DNA of 64,000 bases from Apteryx mantelli (lineage: Eukaryota > Chordata > Aves > Apterygiformes > Apterygidae): assembly GCF_036417845.1 (NCBI RefSeq), contig NC_089979.1, positions 118,081,415 to 118,145,414 on the forward strand, given 5' to 3'. Within the stretch, counting starts at the first letter, position 1. The number at the start of each line of letters is the position of its first letter. This document shows positions 36,589-47,491 of the stretch, piece by piece. A program made the translations under genes and the position numbers. The notes below the pieces were generated by a model. That model was not told the DNA's origin. It made no database searches and was given only the letters and a program-made list of their open reading frames with translations.

Positions 36589-38499
36589 GTGCTGTGTATA
36601 TAACCAGTTTTAATATCACTATTTAATGTCATTTGCTGTAGTTCTCAGGACAATCACTTAATGAAGTGAAGAGTCTGATCACCCTATTTAAAAAAAAAAA
36701 ATTAAGTGCAGCAAATTGAATGATGCATTAATAGACCTCATCATTTTCAATGCTCTTGGTGGAAAAATACAACAATTAAAATTTTCAGGTGCTATTCACT
36801 GAAGTGCTGAACTTCAATGTCTATCCACCCATTAGCCTCCCCACCTTAAATTTCAGGCTTGACTTTGCATGTGATACACAAGCCTTAGAGCAAGAGATGT
36901 TTTAGATAAATAGTGTTGTGTTGCTTGTGTATACAATGCTCCTTTACAGAGACTTGTTTAGTGCTTATTGGGCAGATTATAAACCAAGAAACAAAAACAA
37001 TTCCTTAACAATAAACAGTATGAGGCTTAAAAACTCGCCTTATTTGTCCCCAAACTTGCAAGACTGTAAGCACATACCTTTATGTCTAGAGGTTAGTCAA
37101 GGGCAGTGGGTGTGGGGAATATACAGTGCTTTATGAGGCAAAATAACAGAATTAAACTATAACCTGAGAAGTTTATCCTGATTTAAAAAAAAAAAAAAAT
37201 CTATGCTATAGTTGAAGTTTTACCCATATATTGTTTTGCTGTTTTGCAATGATCAGTCAAAAAGACTAAAGAGAAGAAAGTAATGAAGTAATAACTGCTG
37301 AGTATCTCTGACTTTTCCTATATGTTAGTGCTTAATTTCAGTTTGAATAATAACATCTCTTCTACATGTTTTATTTAGTACTTCAGGTATTCTGAACCCC
37401 AGCCCTTGTGCAGTAAGCACAGCATCACACTGTTGGTTTAGCAGGTACTTGCAAATTTTGAGTTATTTTTCAAGTTAGACTCATGACTGATTTTGATGAA
37501 GATGGAGTCACAAAGATATTTAAAAACGTGGTGGTACGTAAGCAAAACATGCAATGGCAAATGCCTACCTGCACCTGAGGCATCTGGGCTGGAAACAAGT
37601 GCACTCTAAGTTGTATTTGTGGAGGACAAAGGACAGGGCAAAGGAAGGTTTTTATGCTTCGGCAGCTGGAGGTTGTAATGGTTCCTTCAAAGTAGGACAA
37701 ACTTGCAACTTTCACCTTTCAAACTGTGGCATTTGTCCAATTGTACAAGTGTGCTATAAAATGTTTATTGCCTTAAAATGTAAGAATAAGCAATTCCAAT
37801 TATATGGATTGAAATAGCTTTCATCTTACCAGTTAGCAATGTGCTTTTTGCATGGACGTCCACGAGAGTCTGTCTTGCTTTGCTTTTCTGCGCTGTCAGG
37901 AGCAGCAGTTGCAGTGGAGTTATGACTTGTAATGGCAGCTTTCATGGTCATGCTAGGGTTTGAAATGGTTTGTATAGCATGAGGAGTACACCTAACACAG
38001 GCCTTCTGCCTTTTTAAAGAAGCAGGGACTTAAAAACTAAGCTGGATACAATACGTGAGATAAGACTAGTTTTAATTACTTCACCCTCCTCTGCTAGTAA
38101 ATATTTCATCTCCTGGAGGCAGTAGCTTCTCTGGATACAAGCCACCTCTCTACTTGGGTAGTCTCTATAGTTAAAGCTTTGTTAACAGCTAGACAGGCCA
38201 ACGACAGGGGAGAGGATTGAAACCAGTCTACCTAGGTCCAACAGCTTTCACTCCCTATCCACCTGCAAGCACATTGGCTAAACCCAGGCCAGTAGCCTAA
38301 TCTGCAACTGCTTGCCTGGATTCTCCTTGTGCGGTTATTTACAACCACAACAAACTGCCTTATTTGACAGGAGGACAAACCTATGGCTTGATGTTTTGTT
38401 TGTTGCATTATTTAAAAATATCAAGATGGATTCAGGTCCCTATTCTGAAAAGGATTAGTAAGAAAGTCCGCTGTGCTCAAAGCGAAAACTTGGTGCACA

Positions 38500-38596
38500 G
38501 TGTGTGTGTGTATTTATCTATATACATATGTATGTGTGTATATACATATATACACACACACACATATATATATATATAGTGTGTGTTTGTGTGTGA
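38500..38596. repeat. Compound TG/TA microsatellite with inverted symmetry
   Basis: Alternating purine-pyrimidine sequence of mixed GT, AT and CA dinucleotides. Around 38534-38560 TGTGTGTATA and TATACACACA lie as inverted arms, so the tract could form a cruciform or Z-DNA. Confidence 0.85.
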
Positions 38597-39514
38597 GATG
38601 CAGGCAAATAGCTAGGCATTTGGAAGGCTGTGAAAGTGGTTTGTGTGATTTTTAGTCCTTTTCTTGAGAATAATCAATGCAAAAGGAAATGGGGCTCTTC
38701 CAGGCCCAATGCCCTGTATACACACAACACCTTTGCCGCAATCTAGAGCTGGAGACTGATTTTATTTTACAGCTTGCCAGTAGATGGAGCAAAATGGATA
38801 GCAGCATATATATGCTTTTCTAAAGTCACTGAAATCAAATGAATTTAATTATTCAAAAAAAAAAAGCAGCAGTGATCACTGGGAACAAGGAATATGGATT
38901 CATTCAGCCCTTTACATTTGCTAGAAGGTGCTTATTAATAGCATGGTGTTACATATGGATATTTAAGTGGAAAACTAACCTTGACAAGATTTTTTCAGCG
39001 CTCATCCTTGTTGGATCAAGGATGAATTTGGGTACACAAGCGTGTTTGTGTTACGACAGCCTTCCTTGAGGTGCCTTGTTGCCTCTTGGGAGAGAATAAT
39101 CCCCGAGAAGCGCTAAGCCAGCAGTCCCGGTTCTTGTCCGCTTCTCCAGAGCGTGTCATGTTTGGGTGTCTTTCCTCTTCCCTTTTCTACAGTTCCTCTT
39201 TTATTATTATTCTGGCCTCCGCTTTTCTTTCTAGTTGTTTGATGTTGAGTAAGAACAGTCAGAGGAGGACCTCCTCATATTGTGAAAAAAAAAAAAAAAA
39301 AGGAAAAAAAATCCGAAGAGGAACAATGTTGTTTACTTGTTTGAAGTTTTTTGATTGCTGGATATTACTATCACTCTAATGCAAAATAATTCCTATGTGT
39401 TTTCCAGAATCTTGATCTTTGATATGCTGATTATCACAGCCTAAGTCTTGTCACAATATTAGATCACCTTTTTAAAAGTATACTTTATAGAAGGAAGAGC
39501 AGGGATTAAGTAAC

Positions 39515-39537
39515 TTTTTTTTTTTTGGGGGGGGGGG
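39515..39537. repeat. T-run joined to G-run
   Basis: Twelve T residues at 39515-39526 are followed by eleven G residues at 39527-39537. Confidence 0.9.
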
Positions 39538-39904
39538 TTAAAAATCCCAACAAACTACTACTAATTTTTCAGTATTCATTTCTATTTCAAGCAGAATGGC
39601 TGCCCTCTGCAGGTAACTATTTTCAGACGAGATTTTTGGGTGTGTGCCCTTTTTCACTTCTGGGTGTCAAGGTATTAGTGGGATCAGTCAATGCTATTTT
39701 GCTTGTTTGTTGTAAAATAGAAATTACAATGCAGGTTGCAAACCTGGGCAAGCAAACAGCACTGAGGCATGGGAGCACCAAGCAGCTGGTTTGCATCTGA
39801 ATGTGAGTCCCCCCTAAAGGGGGGGTGAGGGGGGGAACTAAGCTGAGCTGCAAGTTGCCCATCTCTCTGCTGTTAATAGGCGGGAGGGTGAAGCTGTAAC
39901 TGGA

Positions 39905-39912
39905 TATAAAAA
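39905..39912 (+). promoter_or_regulatory. UBP1: Candidate TATA box for the upstream UBP1 transcript
   Basis: TATAAAAA at 39905-39912 has a GC-box-like GGCGGGAGGGTG about 20 bases upstream (39879-39890). It lies about 0.9 kb before the TFCP2L1-like UBP1 first exon. A start site would be expected near 39935-39940. The intervening sequence would have to be spliced or retained as 5' UTR. No transcript evidence is available, so this is a positional guess. Confidence 0.3.
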
Positions 39913-40359
39913 CAAGCGGTTTGCTGGAGGTTCAGTTTCATCTAAATGGTAGCCACCAATGGATGCAGCAACTGGGAGATAATTGGTAACTTGAGAGAGA
40001 AACTTTCAAAATCAAATGCAAAGAAAATTACATTAAGAAAGGCTTTCTGGCCTAAAGAGTAAATAGTTTCCCTGTGGTTGGACAGCGTTTTCATTTTTTT
40101 CTAATCTTTGTTAATGGCAAGAAAGCAACTAGAAAGAATAATATTACACTATGTAGTAACCTGCCCCTTGATCAGGTGTAGATAACGAACAGAAAAAAGG
40201 GATGCAGTGCAAACGCTACTGAGAAGGCATTTTGCTTGCCTCAGAGGTCACTGTATATTTTTCCCCCCTCTCCTTTTCTTTACTCTTGATTCATATCTAT
40301 GCAGGTTATATCCAAGTGTCCAAGTACTTCAGTGGACTGCCTGAAGAAAGGACCAAATG

Positions 40360-40680
40360 CCTCTCCGAGGTGGAAGTGCTTATGAAACTGTTCTTCCTCC
40401 TGCCTCTGCAACACGCAGCCCCTTATTTGGGGCCACTGGGGCAGCAGCAGCTCTGCGCAGTGGCCCTGGCAGTGGGGAAGGGCGGGCAGGCGATACATGG
40501 GGCGATGGATGCTGCTGGGGTCTGGGCCGTGCCTGGTGTCAGGGCAGCCAGTGATAATGCCTCGCAGCGGGGCAGCAGCTGGGGCAGAGGGAGGCAGGGG
40601 AGCAGGTGGGAACCTGCCAAGGCTTGAGCCATCTGCCTCTCTTGGAGACTTGGCGGCAGCAGCTAAATCTAAAGGTGTGA
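40360..40680 (+). other. GC-rich segment upstream of the alternative UBP1 exon
   Basis: This local GC-rich island sits in AT-rich surroundings and is rich in CAG, CTG and GGCAG. It may be part of a promoter or 5' UTR of the upstream UBP1 transcript. A 131-codon open frame crossing it (40232-40627) resembles no known protein and is not called. A CRE, CCAAT or TATA element was not seen in it. Confidence 0.35.
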
Positions 40681-40750
40681 GAGGAAAACAACTGCAGCCT
40701 TAATCTGAATGTGTGTTTGTTTTTTCTTTCCTCTTTCCCCATCACTGCAG

Positions 40751-40867
40751 TGACCATCTCACAGTTGAGCACAACGCCTCATCTCATCCCAAAATGCTTT
40801 TCTGGCACAGCCAGCCTGAACATTATCACCATCACCAGTATCCCACCACTAGCAGCAGCTACCTGCG
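40751..40867 (+). CDS. UBP1: UBP1 alternative first coding exon with TFCP2L1-type N-terminus
   Basis: The exon is bounded by a good acceptor (TTTCCCCATCACTGCAG, ending 40750) or an unspliced upstream start, and by a GTAAGA donor at 40868. The only ATG is at 40794 with A at -3. It encodes 24 residues, MLFWHSQPEHY, a His-rich stretch, then SSSYL, plus two bases (CG). Joined to UBP1 exon 2 at 56614 these make Arg and read [16 protein letters not shown]. From memory the TFCP2L1 N-terminus is MLFWHTQPEHY...[16 protein letters not shown], so both sequence and splice phase agree. The coding part is 40794-40867. The product would lack the 37-residue MAWVLK...GAYSM segment of canonical UBP1. An in-frame stop at 40701 limits any upstream extension if unspliced. 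Whether it is expressed cannot be seen from DNA. Confidence 0.85.
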
Positions 40868-43800
40868 GTAAGAAATGAATGATTGCAGGTGATTTTAAAT
40901 AATAATTGTAATTTATATATATATATATATGCATGCACATACACACAAGAATGTAGAATACACAGATTTTGCTACTTCACAAGCTCAAGCCTTCAAACAG
41001 AGCTGCTGATCTTAGATCCTTTAAGAAAAGGTTGAGCACTAGAGTCACCGTAGTGGAGATTTATTTTGCCATAGCTTCATGATTTTCACAAACTATGTCA
41101 CCATACATGCGTGTGAGTAACAGCAATGGAAATGTTTTACTGCTTAATATGATATTCGCAGAGATGTTAACTTATGTTTTTTTTCTTTCAAATTCCATGT
41201 GCAGCCTTTAGGTAAAACTGTTTATATCAAGTAATACAGAGTCACAACATCTCAGTGCTTCGTTAGTACTATGAAAAGTGCATTTTATTTACTGAAGCTC
41301 AGTTGATGTGCAGTATCAGAAATATGAGCTGCTTTGTACTGTCAGTCCAGACACACCAGTTAACCACATTTTGCATTGAAATTCTGATGCAATATGTAGT
41401 TTATTGCATCATCATATCCCTATGAGCTATGAACTTACTTTCTCTTCATGGCTAAAATATTATTTGGCTGGTATTCAAATTTTTCTTATAATTAAAAATG
41501 ATTATGTTTTGACAAGAGCTAAGATGAGTTCAGAGCTTCCAGCTAATCTTGACATTAAAATCTCAATTTATAATGTGATTCAATCTCTGTATTAAACTTT
41601 AACTGAATACTTTTTGGCTAAAAACAATGTGTGTAAACATGATACAGTGTTTAATAATCTACCTTGATATGGGTTGTTTGTTGGTAAAGTCTCATACTAA
41701 GTACTGTATTACAGTATTACTTCTGCTCTTGTAGAACTGTTGAGTAGGATGCTGTTATTAGAAATATGTTAATGGCTTTAGGTTTTAAAAAGCAGTAAGG
41801 CTGTATTTGGGTTCTGATGAACTAAAACGTGAAATTAATGAAATTTTGCAGTGGAGTTTATATGACCAAGCCATTTCAATACAAAGGTCAGGGTGATCTG
41901 AAACTTAGATTGGCTAACACGACTATGTAGCAAACATACTGGTGTATTTAGTGACCCAGACAGTGAACCAGAAAGGACGGATGGGTGCTGCAGCTCCCTG
42001 GTGCAATCCCATTCGGTTGCAAGTAACGCGCACAATTCTGAGCACAGAAGGGATCAAACTGCGAGGGAACACGAGCGCATCCGCTCACTTCTCCGCTCCA
42101 TGCTGCTTCAGCCGCTGTTCAGCCCAGAGGAGTGTCCCCCCCCCCGCAGCTTTCCGTAGGGCCATGCTCTCTCAGCGCTTGTTTTCACTGTCTTGTCTTT
42201 CTCCACTGCTCCCTGTATTTGCTTCTGTGTTTCCCCATCCCACTCTCATCTCAAGTGCTGCCATTCAAACAAGTCCCTCTGAAGTCACTCTTCCTCCAAA
42301 GTTTCGAGCACGTGCCTTTAGGTTTGGGTGGCAGCATGCACCTGTGTTTTGATATGAAATACGGTGCTGGGGAGATACTTCCATAAATTAAGGGTTGCGT
42401 ATAGGAGCTGAAAAATTGGTGCTTGAGGCTGACTACCAAAAGCAGAAAGGAAAAAAAAATAGTTAGGCAAGAGGCTTCAATCTGGTCATAATCATCGAGC
42501 TGCTTGACTCTGTCAGATCCTTAGGGAAGTGCTACGCCTCCATTCCACATCTGGATGTCAATAAGGTTTATATAGAAACGGCAGTCAACTTCAGGGGGTG
42601 ATGCCAGCCAGTGTTAGTGTAGAGCAGATGGAGCCAGGAGCGTATCAGGATCCCTTCTTCTCTCCTTCTCCCACATCCCAGTAAAACTATACTTAAAATA
42701 TGTCTGTGCAGATACCTTTTCAAAATTGGTCTCCTGCTACATACACATGCTTTCTCAGTCATAAATTATATTTTGGGGATTTGGGCCCAGGGTAGAGACT
42801 CTGATCAAGCCCTTCTTGGGAATGTAGGTGGAAGGCAGAGTTGCCTGAGGATTCCCACTGGTGTTAAGTGAGAGACTGGCTCTGAAGTCCTGAGCCCTGC
42901 TCAGATGGTAACAGGGCATGTGCAGAACTGGACTGGCAGGCCACAGTGAATATTATCTATTACAAGTTAGGCCTGTGAATTTGACATGCTCAGAGGGTTA
43001 GAGAAGCAATCTGAGGTCTCAAAATGCTTATTTACTTAAGTCTTGTCTTAGACAGTCACACTAGGTAGGTGGAAAGCTTTTAACACATTTTATATAGGCA
43101 AAAATTTGGAGGGAGCCAGGAGGAAGTATCATTCCATACAGCACACAGTCTGCTCTGTCCCATTACCTCTGCTCTCAGCTTTTACTGATCAGCAAATATT
43201 TAGAATTTAGGCACAAATTCTGCAATCTGATCCTTCCAAAAAATTCATGTGACTACTTGTGGGACTCTACATGGGGCTTATATTGCAAAAGTTGTAGAAT
43301 AGGAATTTTACTAGGAAAAAGGCATATAAAATGTACCACATGTGCATGGTATGTGGATTTTCAATGGTTCCTAATTGGTTAAACCCACTCCAGTTTTCTA
43401 TGAAATACAGGCAGCATCAAAAGTGCAACAATTTAAGTTTTCCAGTCAGGACTACCCATTGCTCATAAAAAGTAAGAATTTTATCTTTATAATAGGAACC
43501 TGTATAAGGCCAATATGGAAGTTGAACAAAAAATCATTCTGAAAGGTAAATTATGGTAAAACTAACAGAGATTAGGATTTTTTAAAAAGTAAGCTACAGG
43601 AGCAGCTGCCATTCTTGCTATCATCCAGAATGTCAACTGTAGGCATTAAAAAACCTGAGGCTAGTTTAAAAACTGAAAAATAGAAAAAAATTTTGTTTTC
43701 AAGATTTCTGCTTGTAAGCTTTTTCCATCTTAAGATATGTTGAACCTATTCTGCCAATAGTTGAGAACATGGCATCATAATTACAAGAACTAGAGATTTA

Positions 43801-43985
43801 AGTTGAATACTTGAGCTGATCTGCACTGAAGCTACAACTCCATGTTTTGGAGTTGGTTAGACCTGGCCCCAAGAATGGAAACAGGTGTTTGTGTGCACTG
43901 CTGATTTCCTCCCCCCTTCCCTGAGAACTGGACTGATCAAGGAACCTGCCCCAAAGCAAGCAAACATATGAAAGGTCTGTACTTT

Positions 43986-44012
43986 AAAACAAAACAAAAC
44001 AAAACAAAAAAA
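43986..44012. repeat. (AAAAC)n microsatellite
   Basis: About five units of AAAAC ending in an A-run. Simple sequence. Confidence 0.9.
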
Positions 44013-44302
44013 CCTGAAAACTTGTAAATAAGCCTGGGATATAAATAATGCCTAAAGAAAAAATATATATATGCACTCTGATATGCATAGATTTAACAGA
44101 AAAAGGATGCTTTACATCCTAAAATATAACATCTTCAGAAATACTAACAGCTGGTCTGCTTAGTATGGACAAGCTTTACCCAACTTTTAGAGACTGAGCT
44201 GCAAGAGGGTGGATCTTATTGTATCCATTCAAGATTTCCTCAGCACAGATTGGAATTTATGTCAGGAAAATAATCCCCAGTCAAAATCCGCCACTTGTGA
44301 TC

Positions 44303-44329
44303 TTATTAATTAATAATATTAATTAATAA
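44303..44329. repeat. AT-only palindrome
   Basis: TTATTAATTAAT and ATTAATTAATAA are arranged as inverted arms around a 3-base centre, giving a 27-base near-perfect palindrome. Confidence 0.8.
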
Positions 44330-46576
44330 TGCCATCATTTGGGTAGTTATCCTCCTTCAGAACTGCTAACAAATATTTCAGCCATAATCATAAATTAATG
44401 AATTTGGGGCCTTGTTGCCTTTTTGCCAGGCTTAAAAGAGGTAATTTGCATGGAGTATTTTCAATTATTCTCACAAAAGCAGTAACTTTGCAGCTAGTGC
44501 CTATGTTAGTGACTTGCTCATGAGGCCATGCCCTCTTCATGAATCTCCCTTTCTTCAGGTTCTCTGTACAGGCAGATGAATTCTTCATCTGTCTGCAGCC
44601 AGGCCTGGGAACTCTTAAATCAATTACAGCAGCAGAAGTACCAGTACCATTAAAACCACACAAAAAAGTACCAGTACCACTTAAAGTGTATTGCTATATG
44701 ATCAAAGTATATTTTACTGTCTTGGTTCTCTCCAGTTTGCTCACTAGGCAAATCATTTTAATGGAACTCCTCATAAAATTATTCAGCAATCCTCTGAATG
44801 ATTAACACTGAGCTTTTTGAGAATCTTTCTATACATAAAGTCATGGGTTACTTATCTTATTAGCATCTTCCTCCTGCCCCCAGATTAAATATTTTATTTT
44901 TTATGCTGTCTCCACCGAGCCTAAAATCTAGGCCAGCAATTCGAGTTCTTCCTTGCATCCCTCCTAATCTTCTCCACCTGCTAGGCCATTATAATCAATG
45001 ACAATTATTTGTTGAAAGCTTAGCTGCTTCTTGAATCCTCTCCTTGGAGAATATGAAATCATTGATTAGAATAACAGAATAAAATCCAGCAACTTAATTT
45101 TTACAGAACGTAAATTCACATTCCAGAAAGACAAATTCAACACTACTTGAATGCACCCAAATTTAACTTGTTTTTGGCCTATTAAAGGACAGGAAGGAAG
45201 TCTTAATGTATCCTAAAATTTACAAAATGGACTTAAGGCACTATAAAATGGGCCAAGAAATAAGTCAGAGAGAAAGAGAGAATCATAGGAAATGAATACT
45301 AAGCAAAGAAATTCTTTAGAATTAGTGCACTTCTTGCCTATCGCAGGTGGATGTAGTTTAACATGAGAAGATTAGATATATATGCTTGCTGTATTTGCAT
45401 TATGGCAGCTTCCTTTTAGTGATTAGGTGATAAAAGAAGGGCTGTGACCTGCGAGTGTGTTCCTCTGAGCTCCCACCACTTCTGAGGTTCCTATCTGCAG
45501 ATGCCCTGTGACCCTTCAGATTTGTGAACAGTCATTTCAACAGGCAGGATACTCTGAATCCAGGATGCAGATGTTAAAGATTTTTTTTAAATCAAATTGC
45601 ATAGTGTATTTATATAGGGTATGTTAAGTGAGATATAACTATTTTTCTGTCTTGCATGCCTGCAAGTATTGCTTTGTCTTTTGGCTTTATATGACTTTGC
45701 ACAGTATTGAAGACTGTAAATCAGTCCTTTAAATGCAGATGGGTTTGGTTTCTTTAGGGCAGGTTCTTGTTCTCTGGAAACTTTTATAGGTCAAGACAAG
45801 CAAGAGATGAAAAGCCGTCTTCCTTTTTCTTACGTTTCTTCTATTCTCAGAGATTGATTTAGTGTAAAGTTCTGACTTTCCTGAGGGGGGAAGGCTACAG
45901 GGCAGAAAGAAAGGAAGCAAACCCGGGTTTTACCCTTTTCTGAATGCATTATGTTGGCTTCTCAACTGCCCTGAAGACCTTAGAGAACTGATTTTTGTTT
46001 AAACACACCCATCTACAGATGTTTGCCAGCAGCGTGGCAGAAGAAAGCGCACAGCCCCCTCTCTGCATTTGAGTGCGTGTCAAGGAATTCTTGTAACTGC
46101 CTTCGATAAACGTTTCAGGTTCCATTATTGCCCTCGAAACGCAGGCTACTATTGCTGTAAGCCAGGGGCCTGGCTCGGCCTCCTGTCCCTGAAATAACAG
46201 GTCTTGCTTTAATACTGGAGCCCCAGCCTGGGCCCTGCTGGCGGACGGGGGAGGAGGCGCAGGCGCTACTGCGGCGGGGTAACGGCCGGCGCACCGCCGC
46301 GCGCTGCCTCGCGGAGAGGTGACGCCACTTCCTGCCCCCCTTCGCCTTTGCACTTTTCAGGGCGCAAGCGCTTCTTTTCCGGCTCCACAGCAGGAGCCCC
46401 GCCCTCTTAACGTGCCTATTGGCCGCCTCGCGCAGCCGCCCGAAATTCTATCCATTCAGGCGCGACGCTTCTCCGTGTTCCCCAGGATTCGCTGCACGGG
46501 CCTGTCGTCAAGGCACGCCTTGGAGTCACCGCTTCCGGGGAGGGCGGGTCACGCTATTGGCCCAGGCAGTCGTCCT

Positions 46577-46593
46577 CCCAGCATGCATTGCGC
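46577..46593 (+). promoter_or_regulatory. ZNF143/THAP11-like site (forward)
   Basis: CCCAGCATGCATTGCGC at about 46577-46593 matches the core of the Staf/ZNF143 site, whose consensus contains CCCAGCATGC followed by a TTGCG-like end. Confidence 0.65.
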
Positions 46594-46645
46594 GCGGCGG
46601 GGCTCCCGCTCGGCGGGGCTAGGACGGAGGAAGGAAGAGGGTTGG

Positions 46646-46672
46646 AGCAATGCATCATGGGCCCTATAGTCC
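46646..46672 (-). promoter_or_regulatory. ZNF143/THAP11-like site (reverse)
   Basis: On the minus strand the sequence reads ACTATAG, then GGCCCATGATGCATTGC, resembling the longer ACTACAATTCCCA-type Staf/ZNF143 site. It faces the forward site 53 bases away. Confidence 0.6.
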
Positions 46673-46705
46673 GGGGGGGGGGGGGCCTCCTGGGCTGTCA
46701 CCTGG

Positions 46706-46713
46706 TGACGTCG
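46706..46713 (+). promoter_or_regulatory. CRE-like site
   Basis: TGACGTCG differs from the palindromic CREB/ATF element TGACGTCA only in the last base. It lies about 25 bases before an inverted CCAAT box. Confidence 0.5.
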
Positions 46714-46737
46714 CCTCGTGTGAGGAAGTGCTGTCTC

Positions 46738-46782
46738 ATTGGCTATGCTCCCTCTCAGCCCTCCTCGCCCTTTTCTGATTGG
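46738..46782 (+). promoter_or_regulatory. Paired inverted CCAAT boxes (NF-Y)
   Basis: CTCATTGGCTA at 46738 and CTGATTGGGCA at 46778 are two inverted CCAAT boxes 40 bases apart, a distance of about four helical turns. They are in the usual position 60-120 bases before the inferred start site. Confidence 0.65.
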
Positions 46783-46862
46783 GCACGCTGATGGAGGCCA
46801 GTCAATGAGCGGCCCCGAGGACGGTAAGGCCCGGCTCCGGCAGCCACTTGGGGGTGGAAGTA

Positions 46863-46875
46863 GCCGCCATGTTGG
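46863..46875 (+). promoter_or_regulatory. YY1-like site containing a 3-codon uORF
   Basis: GCCGCCATGTTGG matches the YY1 consensus GCCGCCATNTTG that sits just downstream of many start sites. Its ATG (46869) opens a three-codon uORF (Met-Leu-Ala, stop at 46878-46880) in a strong GCCGCC initiation context. Confidence 0.6.
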
Positions 46876-47491
46876 CGTGAGCGCGGGTGCTGCGCTGAGC
46901 GGGGGACGCCGGAGCGGTGCGCGGCGCCCGCGGGGGGAGGGGAGACCCTCACCGGCGGCCGTTACAGCGCCGCGAGGCAGGCGCCAGGCAGCCCGGCGCC
47001 GCGGGCGGCGGCAGCGCTTCCCCCGGCGGGGCTGTAGCGGGCGGCGGGTCCCCGCGCTGGCGGCGGGTCCCGGGCTGCTGCCGCTGCAGCCTCCCCGCGG
47101 TGAATGATGCGGCGGGAGGCGCCGCTGGGCTGGGTCGGAGCTCGGGCGGCGGCGGCCCTGAGCTGTGTCTGGTCGGAGGCGGCGGGGAAGGGCGCGGCGG
47201 AGGCGGCCGCCGGGTCCGCAGCCCCCCGCGGCGGCCGGGCGGGCGCAGGATGCTGAGAGCGCCCCCGCGCCCTGGTGGTGCCGCGGGGAAAGGGCCCCCC
47301 CGGGGCTGAACGCGGACCCCCCCCCCCCCCGCCGGCCCTGCGCGCTCCCCTCCCCTCTCTCCCGCTTCCCCGCCGCCCCCCTCCCCCGCGGAGACACCGC
47401 CTCGCGGCGGCGGCGGCTCCGGGGCTGAGCGGCTCCTCCCCGTCCGGCCCCTCCTGCGGCGGCGCCGCGGGAGCGCGGCGGGCGGCGGAAG

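Larger units (their letters stand above)
28646..39900. other. Intergenic region between CLASP2 and UBP1
   Basis: No coding exon or RNA gene was recognised. All open frames are short and resemble nothing known. A further AATAAA lies at 32183. The part at about 33250-36400 has a more balanced base composition than its T-rich surroundings and may be an old unrecognised element. Low-complexity tracts lie at 36565-36588, 38500-38596, an A-run near 39283-39300 and 39515-39537. Confidence 0.65.
40868..46300 (+). other. UBP1: UBP1 upstream intron, between the alternative exon and the CpG-island promoter
   Basis: Mostly AT-rich sequence with no further exon recognised. It holds an AT tract at 40913-40930, an (AAAAC)n tract at 43986-44012 and an AT palindrome at 44303-44329. 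Open frames are short and without known domains. The CG content rises from about 46200. Confidence 0.65.

Noticed and set aside
40232..40627. 131-codon open frame on the plus strand
   Set aside because: It has no family resemblance, crosses an AT-rich to GC-rich boundary and is in a different frame from the UBP1 alternative exon. It is treated as possible leader or promoter sequence only.
46805..46823. MSGPED frame as an extra coding start of UBP1
   Set aside because: Its donor leaves one base, but exon 2 needs two, so this ATG cannot read in frame into UBP1. It is kept only as a possible non-coding exon.
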